From assembly GCF_000935125.1 (NCBI RefSeq), contig NZ_JRKI01000023.1:62001-126000 (forward strand): 64,000 nucleotides of DNA, written 5' to 3'. Below the pieces are notes generated by a model. That model did not search any database and was not told the DNA's origin. It was given only the letters and a program-made list of their open reading frames with translations. This DNA is from Streptomyces natalensis ATCC 27448. Lineage in GTDB: Bacteria > Actinomycetota > Actinomycetes > Streptomycetales > Streptomycetaceae. Positions within the stretch are counted from its first letter, which is position 1, and every line of letters begins with the position of its first letter. Shown here piece by piece: positions 19,306-27,832 of this stretch. The position numbers and the translations under genes were made by a program.

Positions 19306-22300
19306 GCACCGTGCAGGACCAGGATGAACTTTCGGCATGGCGGCGCTTCCGGCGCCGCGTGCCCAACGGCTTTGCCATCATTTTCAGCGTGCTGGGGCTC
19401 TTCTGCGCCCTGACAGCACTGATCGGACCCTTGCGGCACGGTCTCCAGCCGGTGATCTACTGGCTGGACACGCTGACGATCCCGGTGTCGACGAACTTCG
19501 CCTACGCCGCGTTCCTCTTCCTGCTCGGCGCGGCACTGGCCGCCCGTAAGCGGGTGGCTCTGTGGTTCCTGGTGGCCTACATGCTGCTGGTCGCCCTGGC
19601 CGATGCGCTGTTCCTCGTCGACGGCGCCTGGAATTACGCGTTCTCCCTCGTGCTGTGCACGGGCTCGCTGGCGCTGCTGCTCGTCGCGCACCGCGAGTTC
19701 TACGCGATCACCCGCCGCGGGGCGTTCCTGCGGGCCATCGGCGTACTGGCCGGCGGACTGGTGGCCGCGGTGCTGATCGGCTGGGGGCTGGTCTCGCTGT
19801 TCCCCGGCACGCTGCGGTCCGGCGGCGGCAACCGGCTGCTGTGGACCGTCAACCGCGTCAGCGGCGAGCTGGTCGTCGGGCACCCCTTCGCCGGACATCC
19901 GCCGCACTGGGTCGGCACGGTGCTGGGCCTGCTGGGTGCGCTGGCGCTGCTGAACGCCGCCGCCGCGCTGTTCCGCTCGCAGCGGATGGAGGCCGCGCTG
20001 CACGGCGACGAGGAGGCCCGTATCCGGGCGCTGCTCGCCCGCTACGGCAGCCAGGACTCGCTGGGCTACTTCGCCACCCGCCGCGACAAGGCCGTGGTCT
20101 TCTCCCCCAGCGGCAAGGCCGCCGTCACCTACCGCGTGGAGACCGGCGTCTGCCTGGCCAGCGGCGACCCGGTCGGCGACCGGGAGGCGTGGGGGCCGGC
20201 CATCGAGGCATGGCTGGACGTCGCCGGGCGCTACGGCTGGCAGCCCGCGGTCATGGGCGCGAGCGAGGACGGCGCCAAGGCGTTCGCCCGCGCCGGGCTG
20301 GGCGCGCTCCAACTGGGCGACGAGGCGATCCTGCACATCAAGGACTTCGACCTGGACGGCCGCGAGATGCGGGTGACCCGGCAGGCCGTCAACCGCGTCG
20401 AGCGCACCGGCGCCACCTTCCGGCTGCGCCGCCACTCGGCGCTGTCGGACGAGGAGATGCAGGAGGTCATCCACCGGGCGGACGCCTGGCGCGACACCGA
20501 GACCGAGCGCGGCTTCTCGATGGCGCTGGACCGGCTCGGCGACGAGGCGGACGGGGACTGCCTGCTGGCGGAGGCGTTCGACGGCGACGGCAAGATGATG
20601 GCGCTGCTGTCCTTCGTCCCCTGGGGCACGGACGGCATCTCCCTCGATGTGATGCGCCGCGACCGCAGCGCGCCCAACGGCGTCATGGAGTACATGGTCG
20701 CCCAGCTGTGCGCCCAGTCCGGGCAGCTCGGGGTGCGCCGTGTCTCGCTGAACTTCGCGGTGTTCCGTTCCGCCTTCGAGGAGGGCGGCCGGATCGGCGC
20801 CGGCCCGGTGCTGAAGTTCTGGCGCAAACTGCTGCTGTTCTTCTCCAAGTGGTGGCAGCTGGAGGCCCTCTACCGCTCCAACGCCAAGTACAACCCCGAG
20901 TGGTACCCGCGCTTCCTGTGCTACGCGGACGCCGGTGCACTGGCCCGGATCGGGCTCGCCTCCGGTATCGCCGAGGGCTTCGTCGCGGTCCCGAGCCTGG
21001 GCAAGCTGTGGGGCAAGGGGCACAAGAAGCGGGTGCTGGCTCCGGCGAGCACCGCGGGGCTGCCGTCGCTGGACGAGCTGGGGCTGGTGCACCGTCCGGC
21101 CACCGAGGAGGAGCAGCGCGCCGCGGAGCTGGCCGCGCTGCCCGAGCAGGTGCGGGTGCGCCACCACAAGCTGGAGCGGCTGCGCGAGGCGGGCACGGAC
21201 CCGTATCCGGTGGGGGTCGAGCGCACCCACACCCTCGGCCAGGTGCGCGACGAGTACCCGGAGCTGACGGCGGGGGCGCGGACCGGACAGACCGTGAGCA
21301 TCGCCGGGCGGGTACTGCTCACCCGCGACCACGGCGGGGTGCTGTTCGCGGTGCTGCGGGACTGGTCGGGCGATCTCCAGATCGCGCTGACCCGGGACGG
21401 CAGCGGCAAGGAGCTGCTCGACCGCTTCGGCTCGGACATCGATCTGGGTGACCACATCGAGGCCGAGGGCGAGATCGGCGCCAGCGACCGCGGCGAGCTG
21501 ACCGTGTTCGTCACCCAGTGGCGGCTGACGGCCAAGTGCCTGCGCCCGCTGCCGGACAAGCGACGCGGTCTGTCCGACCCGGAGGCCAAGGTCCGTCAGC
21601 GGTATGTGGACCTGGTCGTCTCGCCGGATGCGCGCGAGACCGTGCGGGCGCGCAGTACGGCCGTCCAGGCGCTGCGCCAGGGGCTGATCGACCGGGGCTA
21701 TCTGGAGGTCGAGACGCCGATGCTCCAGCAGATCCACGGCGGTGCCAACGCCCGGCCGTTCCACACCCACATCAACGCCTACGACCTCGATCTGTATCTG
21801 CGTATCGCACCGGAGCTGTATCTCAAGCGGCTGTGCGTGGGCGGTATGGAGAAGGTCTTCGAGATGGGGCGGACCTTCCGCAACGAGGGCATCTCCTACA
21901 AGCACAACCCCGAGTTCACGATGCTGGAGGCGTACCAGGCGTTCGCCGACTACGACGTGATGCTGGACCTGACCCGGGAGCTGATCCAGGGCGCGGCGGT
22001 CTCGGCGTTCGGCAGTGCGACGGCCCGTAAGGCCGATGCCGACGGCAAGCTCGTCGAGCACGACATCTCCGGGATCTGGCCGGTCAAGACGGTCTACGGC
22101 GCGATCTCGGAGGCGCTCGGCGAGGAGGTCGACGCGGACACCGAGCTCGATGTGCTGCGGCGGCTGTGTCTGCGCGCGGCGGTGCCGGTGAAGCCCGAGA
22201 TGGGGCGCGGCGACATCGTGCTGGAGATGTACGAGCGGCTGGTGGAGGAGAAGACCACCCTGCCCACCTTCTACAAGGACTTCCCCACGGATGTCTCGCC

Positions 22301-22616
22301 GCTGACCCGTCAGCACCGCAAGGACCCGCGGCTCGCCGAGCGCTGGGACCTGGTCGCCTTCGGCACCGAGCTGGGCACCGCCTACTCGGAGCTGACCGAC
22401 CCGGTCGAGCAGCGGCGCCGGCTGACCGCCCAGTCGCTGCTGGCGGCGGGCGGCAACCCGGAGGCGATGGAGCTGGACGAGGACTTCCTCCAGGCGCTGG
22501 AGTACGCGATGCCGCCGACCGGTGGTCTGGGCATCGGCGTGGACCGGCTGGTGATGTTCCTGACCGGTCTGTCGATCCGCGAGACGCTGCCGTTCCCGCT
22601 GGTGCGGCGCCGCTGA
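19302..22616 (+). CDS. lysX: bifunctional lysylphosphatidylglycerol synthetase / lysyl-tRNA synthetase
   Basis: Charges tRNA with lysine and transfers lysine to phosphatidylglycerol, making the membrane less anionic and more resistant to cationic peptides. 1104 residues. About six membrane helices occupy 1-215. The MprF-like transferase domain follows (about 230-570, LGYFATRRDKAVVFSPSG, MEYMVAQLCAQ). The class II lysyl-tRNA synthetase then starts with an OB fold near 665 (VSIAGRVLLTRDHGG). Its motif 2 reads TFRNEGISYKHNPEF and motif 3 GGLGIGVDRLVMFL. This fused layout is the actinobacterial LysX. It is coupled by a four-base overlap to the upstream lipoprotein gene, so its expression may respond to the same signals. 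A separate housekeeping lysyl-tRNA synthetase is expected elsewhere. Confidence 0.95.
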   Translation: MSTVQDQDELSAWRRFRRRVPNGFAIIFSVLGLFCALTALIGPLRHGLQPVIYWLDTLTIPVSTNFAYAAFLFLLGAALAARKRVALWFLVAYMLLVALADALFLVDGAWNYAFSLVLCTGSLALLLVAHREFYAITRRGAFLRAIGVLAGGLVAAVLIGWGLVSLFPGTLRSGGGNRLLWTVNRVSGELVVGHPFAGHPPHWVGTVLGLLGALALLNAAAALFRSQRMEAALHGDEEARIRALLARYGSQDSLGYFATRRDKAVVFSPSGKAAVTYRVETGVCLASGDPVGDREAWGPAIEAWLDVAGRYGWQPAVMGASEDGAKAFARAGLGALQLGDEAILHIKDFDLDGREMRVTRQAVNRVERTGATFRLRRHSALSDEEMQEVIHRADAWRDTETERGFSMALDRLGDEADGDCLLAEAFDGDGKMMALLSFVPWGTDGISLDVMRRDRSAPNGVMEYMVAQLCAQSGQLGVRRVSLNFAVFRSAFEEGGRIGAGPVLKFWRKLLLFFSKWWQLEALYRSNAKYNPEWYPRFLCYADAGALARIGLASGIAEGFVAVPSLGKLWGKGHKKRVLAPASTAGLPSLDELGLVHRPATEEEQRAAELAALPEQVRVRHHKLERLREAGTDPYPVGVERTHTLGQVRDEYPELTAGARTGQTVSIAGRVLLTRDHGGVLFAVLRDWSGDLQIALTRDGSGKELLDRFGSDIDLGDHIEAEGEIGASDRGELTVFVTQWRLTAKCLRPLPDKRRGLSDPEAKVRQRYVDLVVSPDARETVRARSTAVQALRQGLIDRGYLEVETPMLQQIHGGANARPFHTHINAYDLDLYLRIAPELYLKRLCVGGMEKVFEMGRTFRNEGISYKHNPEFTMLEAYQAFADYDVMLDLTRELIQGAAVSAFGSATARKADADGKLVEHDISGIWPVKTVYGAISEALGEEVDADTELDVLRRLCLRAAVPVKPEMGRGDIVLEMYERLVEEKTTLPTFYKDFPTDVSPLTRQHRKDPRLAERWDLVAFGTELGTAYSELTDPVEQRRRLTAQSLLAAGGNPEAMELDEDFLQALEYAMPPTGGLGIGVDRLVMFLTGLSIRETLPFPLVRRR

Positions 22617-22640
22617 GGCGGCCCGGGCGGGAACATACCG

Positions 22641-23672
22641 TCAGGGCCCGATGACGGCGGGCGAAACGGCGGAGGCCACCACCTTTCGGGGGTGGCCTTC
22701 GCCGTTGGCGGGCACCTCCCACAGGTCGGCGCCGTAGTCGCCGGGCAGGGCGTACAGGAGGGTGCCGCGGTCGAGCCACAGGGCCTGGTCGTCCACGCTC
22801 GCCCGTTCGGCGAGCGGGGTCTCGCGGCCGCTGCGCAGGTCCAGGACGTACAGCCGCCAGGGCGCGTCCGCCCCCTTGGGCCGGATCCGCTTCTTGAAGG
22901 CGATCCGGGTGCCGTCCGGGGAGAGGGAGGGGCATTCGACGTTCTCGTGGACGGCGGTCAGAGTGTGGCGGGAGAGGTTGCCGCGGACGAGATAGGTGCG
23001 GCCCTGGGTGCCGAGGGTGGCGTAGAAGGTGGTGTCGTCGGCGGCGAAGGTCACGCCCCAGAAGTTGTCGTCGACCGCCTGGTGGCGGCGGCCGTCGATC
23101 AGGACCGTGAAGTCCTCCAGGTTGTCGTGGAGGGTATGGGTGCGGGTGTCGTAGAGCGCGGTACGGGTGGAGAAGGCGCCGCCCGCGTAGGAGTCGCCGC
23201 TGACGAACACCGTCCAGGCGACGAGCCGGCCGCTGGGCGAGACGCGGGCGCGGGTGGGGATGCCGGGCACCGGGAAGCGGCGTACGGGCCTGAGGCGGGA
23301 GTCCAGGACGACGGCCTCGTGGCCCGGTACCACTCCCCCGGTGGTGCGCAGGCAGATGCCGGTGCCGGCGGCGGCGTGGAAGCGCAGGCAGTCGCGCGGG
23401 GCGGTGGTGCGGGTGGCTCCGGGGGTGGTGAGGGGGACGGTGGCGAGATGGTCGCGCCGGGGTCCCCAGGCCAGGTTCCGGAAGATCAGTCGGCGGGGAC
23501 CGCCCCCGAGGCGCACCTCGCCCTTCGTCACGGACGGCTGACCCGCATGGCTGCGGTCGCGTTCGGCGGCACGTCCGGCGGCGCGGTGTACGGCGAGGGC
23601 GGCGCCCGTCACCAGCAGGGCGGTGACCGCGAGCAGCACCGCCAGGCGGTGACGTACCAGGAACGGCGTCAT
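22641..23672 (-). CDS. membrane-anchored TolB/WD40-like beta-propeller protein
   Basis: 343 residues. An N-terminal signal anchor (about 8-30, RLAVLLAVTALLVTGAALAV) is followed by repeated blades of a TolB-type propeller: RVSPSGRLVAWTVF, VTFAADDTTFYATLG and CPSLSPDGTRIAFKK, the last a classic PD40 motif. The domain faces the outside. The start ATG overlaps the MFS gene's stop by four bases (ATGA), so it is the last gene of an operon with the transporter and the phosphoesterase. No enzyme motif is seen; a binding or scaffolding role is an inference. Confidence 0.8.
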   Translation of the reverse strand: MTPFLVRHRLAVLLAVTALLVTGAALAVHRAAGRAAERDRSHAGQPSVTKGEVRLGGGPRRLIFRNLAWGPRRDHLATVPLTTPGATRTTAPRDCLRFHAAAGTGICLRTTGGVVPGHEAVVLDSRLRPVRRFPVPGIPTRARVSPSGRLVAWTVFVSGDSYAGGAFSTRTALYDTRTHTLHDNLEDFTVLIDGRRHQAVDDNFWGVTFAADDTTFYATLGTQGRTYLVRGNLSRHTLTAVHENVECPSLSPDGTRIAFKKRIRPKGADAPWRLYVLDLRSGRETPLAERASVDDQALWLDRGTLLYALPGDYGADLWEVPANGEGHPRKVVASAVSPAVIGP

Positions 23673-24952
23673 ACGGCGGCCTTTCCGGCGGCGGAGGACC
23701 GGTCGCGGACGAGGACCGGCAGGCAGAGCGCGAGCGCGGCGGCCAGCACGCCGGCCGCCCCGGCCAGGGCCGTCGCGGGCCCCAGGGCGGTCCAGGCCGC
23801 CCCGAAGAGGACCGCGGCGCCGAACCGGCCCACGGCCTGACCGGTCTGCACCAGGGCGAGCCCGCTCGCGCGCAGGGCGGGTGGGAGAAGGGGTGCGGTG
23901 GCGGCCATCAGGACCCCGTCGGTGGCGGCGTAGAAGACGCCCAGGAGGACGAACAGGGCGGCGGTCGCGGGGAGTTGGGCGCCACCGCCGAGGGGGACCA
24001 GCAGCAGGAGGTAGGCGGCGAGCAGGGCGCCGTGCCCGGCCAGGAAGACCCGCAGCCGCCCCACCCGGTCGGCGAGGCGGCCGACCGGGAGCGCGAGCAG
24101 CAGGAAGGCCGCCGCGGTACCGACCGGCAGCAGCGGGAACCACCGGGCGTCGAGGTGGTGGCGCTGCTGGAGGACGAGGTAGAGGAAGGCGTCGCTGAGG
24201 GTGGCGGCGCCCAGCAGGACGGCGGCCAGGCTCAGCCGGGGCACGCCGGGGGTACCGGCCAGGGTGCGCAGCGCCCGTACGAGGCCCGGGCGGGGAGGGT
24301 GCGCGGGGTGCCGGGGGGCGCGGGGCTCGCGGACGTACAGGGCCAGCAGCAGCACACCGAACACGGCGCAGCAGAAGCTGACCTGGAAGACCGCGTCATA
24401 GGCGTCCCGGGCCGGCCACAGGACGGCGAAGGCGGCGAGCGGGCCCAGGAGGGCGCCGGCGGTGTCCAGGGTGCGGTGGACGCCGAAGGCGCGGCCCTGG
24501 TCCTCGGGGGCGGTGGACAGCGAGATCAGGGCGTCGCGCGGGGCGCTGCGCAGGCCCTTGCCGGTGCGGTCGGCGGCCAGGACGGCGCCGATCGCCCAGG
24601 GGGTGGTGACGGCGAGCAGGCCGAGTTTGCAGACCGCGGACAGGGCGTAGCCGCTGCCCGCGACGAGTTTGCGGCGGTGGGTGCGGTCGGCGGCGTACGA
24701 ACCGGCCAGGCGGACCAGTGCGGTGACGCCCTGGTAGACGCCGTCGAGCAGCCCGTAGGCGAGCGGGGTCATACCGAGGCCGGCGACCAGATACAGCGGC
24801 AGGACCGCGGTGACCATCTCCGAGGAGACGTCCGTGACCATGCTGACCAGGCCGAGGGCGACGACGGTGCCGGCGACGGCGCGGCGGATGCCGGGCCGGT
24901 CGCGGACGACACCGGCCGAGGCGTCGGCGGCGCGGCTGGACGAGAGATACAC
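23669..24952 (-). CDS. major facilitator superfamily transporter
   Basis: 427 residues with about twelve hydrophobic segments and two MFS halves. The loop 2-3 motif appears as GSYAADRTHRRK and its second-half counterpart as GRLADRVGRLR. TDVSSEMVTAVLPLYL in the first helix is typical of a drug/solute efflux subgroup. GTG at 24952 follows GGAGGAGA and lies 23 bases after the phosphoesterase stop. Efflux is likely, but the substrate is unknown; genomic company (phosphoesterase, propeller protein) gives no clear hint. Confidence 0.85.
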   Translation of the reverse strand: MYLSSSRAADASAGVVRDRPGIRRAVAGTVVALGLVSMVTDVSSEMVTAVLPLYLVAGLGMTPLAYGLLDGVYQGVTALVRLAGSYAADRTHRRKLVAGSGYALSAVCKLGLLAVTTPWAIGAVLAADRTGKGLRSAPRDALISLSTAPEDQGRAFGVHRTLDTAGALLGPLAAFAVLWPARDAYDAVFQVSFCCAVFGVLLLALYVREPRAPRHPAHPPRPGLVRALRTLAGTPGVPRLSLAAVLLGAATLSDAFLYLVLQQRHHLDARWFPLLPVGTAAAFLLLALPVGRLADRVGRLRVFLAGHGALLAAYLLLLVPLGGGAQLPATAALFVLLGVFYAATDGVLMAATAPLLPPALRASGLALVQTGQAVGRFGAAVLFGAAWTALGPATALAGAAGVLAAALALCLPVLVRDRSSAAGKAAV

Positions 24953-24975
24953 GGACGTCTCCTCCCGAGGGTGGA

Positions 24976-25902
24976 TCAGCGGACGCCGGTGTCGAACACC
25001 CCGGTCACCGGGGTGGCCGTGGCGGCGTTGCCCGCGTGGCCGGTGCCGTACATGTCCTCGAAGGTGCGCAGGAGGCTGTAGTGGTTGTACGCCCCCGCGA
25101 CATCGCCCTTTGTGACGTGGGCGCCGGAGAACACGGAGGCGATCTGGTTGGAGCCGAGGTAGTTGTCCTCGTCCCAGGTCAGCATCAGCAGGCTGTTGTG
25201 GTCCTTGGCCCACTGGGCGTAGGAGTCGAGGTTGTTCTTGATCCAGGTGTCACCGCTGGCGACGCCGCAGTCGTGCATGTCGTTGCACAGGTCCGGGATG
25301 ACGAACGACAGCGTCGGCAGCGCGGTGAAGTCGTCCTTGGGGAACTGTGCGAAGGTCTTGCCGGTGGCGACGGGGACGTTGCTGAAGGCGAACCACGGGT
25401 TGTGCTTCTGCGCGTACTTGCCGCTGGAGCAGACCGTCGAACCCGCGCTGGGCAGGCCCTCGTTGTAGCTGCCGAAGGTCTTGCCCGCGGCGATCAGCTC
25501 CTGGCCGAGGTTGGGGGCGTTCATCGACCGGGCGGTGTAGCAGCTGTCGCCGGTGATGCCCTGGGTGGCGCCGGAGAAGAGGTTGAAGTAGTTCGGCTGG
25601 CTGGGGTGGGTGAGCGCCTTCATGCCGGTCAGGCTGGCGCCGCCCTGGGCGAGTTGGTTGATGTAGGGCGCCTCGGAGCTGCCGATGATCTCGCCGTACT
25701 GCTTGTTCTCGAAGACGACGATCACGACGTGGTCGTAGGCGGGCACGGCCCTGGTCCGGTGGGACGGGGTGGGGGTGTGGGTGTTGTGCGCCTGGGCGGT
25801 GGTGGCCGTGACGAGCAGGCCGAGCGCGCCGAGGGTCGCGGCCAGCGCGGTGCGCAGGCGGTGCGCGGGGGGTTTCGCGGGGGGTTTCGCGGGGGGTTTC
25901 AT
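24976..25902 (-). CDS. exported phosphoesterase / acid phosphatase (PF04185 type)
   Basis: 308 residues. Signal peptide of about 38 residues ends near AQAHN; its basic region is KPPA repeated three times. The mature domain has the family's metal-site features: VVIVVFENKQYGEI at the start, LTHPSQPNYFNLFSG, GSYNEGLP and MLTWDEDN. Four or more cysteines (DSCYTAR, VCSSGK, DLCNDMHDCG) suggest disulfides. Members are acid phosphatases or phospholipase C-like enzymes; length favours the smaller acid phosphatase branch. It is the first gene of a three-gene operon with the MFS and propeller genes. Confidence 0.85.
   Translation of the reverse strand: MKPPAKPPAKPPAHRLRTALAATLGALGLLVTATTAQAHNTHTPTPSHRTRAVPAYDHVVIVVFENKQYGEIIGSSEAPYINQLAQGGASLTGMKALTHPSQPNYFNLFSGATQGITGDSCYTARSMNAPNLGQELIAAGKTFGSYNEGLPSAGSTVCSSGKYAQKHNPWFAFSNVPVATGKTFAQFPKDDFTALPTLSFVIPDLCNDMHDCGVASGDTWIKNNLDSYAQWAKDHNSLLMLTWDEDNYLGSNQIASVFSGAHVTKGDVAGAYNHYSLLRTFEDMYGTGHAGNAATATPVTGVFDTGVR
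25865..25900 (-). repeat. three perfect 12-bp repeats in the signal-peptide coding region
   Basis: On the plus strand GCGGGGGGTTTC occurs three times back to back (25865-25876, 25877-25888, 25889-25900), immediately next to the start codon of the phosphoesterase. Each copy encodes KPPA. Gain or loss of a unit keeps the reading frame. Confidence 0.9.
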
Positions 25903-26059
25903 CGGGTCTCACTCCTTGTCGTACGGCTGGAGGAAGCCGCGATGCATGGTGGGGGCACCCTCGTGCAGTGTCAACGCACATGCGTGATAAGGGAGTTGAA
26001 GAACCGGAAAGGGAGTGGAGGACCCGGTGTGGAGGGAAGGGCGCCGGGCGGAGGGAGGG

Positions 26060-26125
26060 GGCGCCGGGGCGGCGGGCACCCGCTGCGGGGCGCGCCGCCG
26101 CCGCCGGAGCCCGCCCCCGGCGGCC
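26060..26125. terminator. possible GC-rich hairpin between two minus-strand operons
   Basis: GGCGCCGGGGCGGCGGGC (26060-26077) can pair imperfectly with GCCCGCCCCCGGCGGCC (26109-26125). It lies just after the 2-hydroxyacid dehydrogenase stop codon on the minus strand, as a terminator would. The whole 228-bp gap is purine-biased and otherwise featureless. Confidence 0.35.
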
Positions 26126-26130
26126 GGGCC

Positions 26131-27174
26131 TCAGCCGCCCTTCAGGACCTCGGGGTTGGCGCAGTGTGCCAGCGGCTCGCCGCGCAGATAGCGGGCGACG
26201 TCCCCGGCGACGATCCGTGCGGCCTTGTGCGCGACCTGGCGGCTGCCGCCCGCGATATGCGGGGTGAGGACGGCGCCGGGAACGGTCAGCAGCCGCGAAC
26301 CGGCCGGGATCGGCTCCTCGGGGAACACATCGAACGCCGCACCGGACAACTGCCCGGACTCCAGCGCCTCGCACACCGCGTCGTAGTCGAGCAGCGCACC
26401 GCGGGCGCAGTTGACCAGCACGGAGCCGCGCGGCATGGCGGCGATCTGGTCGCGGCCGATCATGCCCCTGGTCTCCTCGGTCACCCGCGCGTGCAGCGAG
26501 ACGATCCGGGAGCGGGTCAGCAGCTCGTCGAGCGTGACCTGTTCGGCGATGCCGGCCAGCATGTCGGGGCGGACGTACGGGTCGTGGACGAGGACATGGG
26601 CGCCCATCGCGGCGAGGATCCGGGCGACGCGGCTGCCGATGGCGCCGTAGCCGATCAGGCCGACGGTGGTGCCGTCGATCTCGATGCCGCAGGTGTCGTA
26701 GTCGTAGTAGTCGCCGCGCCAGACGCCGCGGCGCAGGTCGGTGTGGGTGTCGCCGACGCCGCGGGCCGCGGCGAGGAGCAGGGTGAGGGTGTGTTCCGCG
26801 GTGGCGGTGGCGTTGCGGCCGGGGGCGTAGCAGACGGCGACGCCGTGCCGGGTGGCGGCGTCGAGGTTGGCGTTGACCGGGCCGCCGCGGCTGGTGCAGA
26901 ACAGCTTCAGATCGGGGCAGTTGGCGAGGATGCGGGCGGTGAGCGGGCCGTGTTCGGTGACGCAGATCTCGACGCCGCGCAGCGCCTCGATCATCTCGTC
27001 CTCGGTACCGGATGCCTCGCTGACCTCGGCGACCGGCCCGAAGGGGGTGTGCGGCCAGCCGAACTGCAACTCCCGGATGTCCAGCGGTGTTTCCCCTACA
27101 GCCGTCCTTATCGCCTCGGCGAACAGGCCGGGGCGGATGAAGTGGTTGCCGGCGGCGAGGACGGTGGTGCTCAT
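26131..27174 (-). CDS. D-isomer-specific 2-hydroxyacid dehydrogenase
   Basis: NAD-dependent oxidoreductase of the phosphoglycerate dehydrogenase superfamily, 347 residues. The nucleotide-binding loop is GLIGYGAIGSRVARIL. The catalytic Arg is in NCARGALLD, the Glu in DVFPEEPIP and the His in LTPHIAGGS. PGRNATATAEHTLTLLLA is the conserved helix before the Rossmann domain. It is the last gene of the permease-kinase-kinase-phosphatase operon, so it may act on an acid, or the reverse on a keto acid, arising from the imported sugar alcohol; that is inference. No ACT domain, so it is not the biosynthetic SerA form. Confidence 0.9.
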   Translation of the reverse strand: MSTTVLAAGNHFIRPGLFAEAIRTAVGETPLDIRELQFGWPHTPFGPVAEVSEASGTEDEMIEALRGVEICVTEHGPLTARILANCPDLKLFCTSRGGPVNANLDAATRHGVAVCYAPGRNATATAEHTLTLLLAAARGVGDTHTDLRRGVWRGDYYDYDTCGIEIDGTTVGLIGYGAIGSRVARILAAMGAHVLVHDPYVRPDMLAGIAEQVTLDELLTRSRIVSLHARVTEETRGMIGRDQIAAMPRGSVLVNCARGALLDYDAVCEALESGQLSGAAFDVFPEEPIPAGSRLLTVPGAVLTPHIAGGSRQVAHKAARIVAGDVARYLRGEPLAHCANPEVLKGG

Positions 27175-27205
27175 GGTGGGGCGTCTCCTGAAAGGGGTGG
27201 TGGGG

Positions 27206-27832
27206 TCAGTGGAGGGCGGGGGTCTGGGTCGGCGCGGGGGTGTTGAAGCTGAGCAGGGCGGTGTGGCCGTGGGCGAGGCGGATCTCGGTGAGGGCGCCGT
27301 TGTCCAGCCGGGGGAAGACCCGGCGGTAGTCGGCGAGCGGGATGCCGAGGAGGTGGCACAGCAGCAGCCGCAGCAGGGTGGAGTGGGCGACGACGAGGAT
27401 CCGGCCGGAGGGCTCGTCGCGGGCGAGGTCGGCCAGGCAGGCGGCGGCGCGTTCGGCGGCGCGGCGGGGGTGTTCGCCGCCGGGCAGATGGCAGGCGACC
27501 GGGTCGGCGAGGAAGTCCGCCAGCTCCCGCGGGAAGCGCTCGCGCATCTCGTCGCGGGTCAGGCCCTCGCCGCGGCCGAAGTCGACCTCGTAGAGCCGCT
27601 CGTCGGTCTGCGGGGCCAGGCCGCAGGCGTCGGCGGCGGGCTCGGCGGTGAGCCGGGCGCGGGAGAGCGGCGAGCTCCAGACGGCGGTCAGGCCGGCGGT
27701 GGCGGCCCAGGCGGCGAGCGTGGTGGCCTGGTCGCGGCCGTGGTCGGTCAGGGGCACGTCGGTGCGGCCGGCATAGCGGTTCTCCGCATGCCAGACGGTT
27801 TCGCCGTGGCGTACGAGGATGAAGTCGGTCAC
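27206..27832 (-). CDS. histidine phosphatase family protein
   Basis: 208 residues, phosphoglycerate-mutase-like fold. Phospho-acceptor motif LVRHGETVWHAENR at residues 6-19, second catalytic His in LVVAHSTLLR near 150, and the Glu in YEVDFGRGEGL near 82. The layout matches small sugar-phosphate phosphatases such as alpha-ribazole or fructose bisphosphatase types more than glycolytic mutases. GTG at 27832 overlaps the upstream kinase's stop (GTGA). It is co-translated with two sugar kinases, so it may remove a phosphate from a pathway intermediate or prevent its build-up. Confidence 0.88.
   Translation of the reverse strand: MTDFILVRHGETVWHAENRYAGRTDVPLTDHGRDQATTLAAWAATAGLTAVWSSPLSRARLTAEPAADACGLAPQTDERLYEVDFGRGEGLTRDEMRERFPRELADFLADPVACHLPGGEHPRRAAERAAACLADLARDEPSGRILVVAHSTLLRLLLCHLLGIPLADYRRVFPRLDNGALTEIRLAHGHTALLSFNTPAPTQTPALH

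Noticed and set aside
18711..22316. 1201-codon antisense frame opposite lysX
   Set aside because: It mirrors the lysX codons, has no recognisable domain and is a shadow of high third-position GC.
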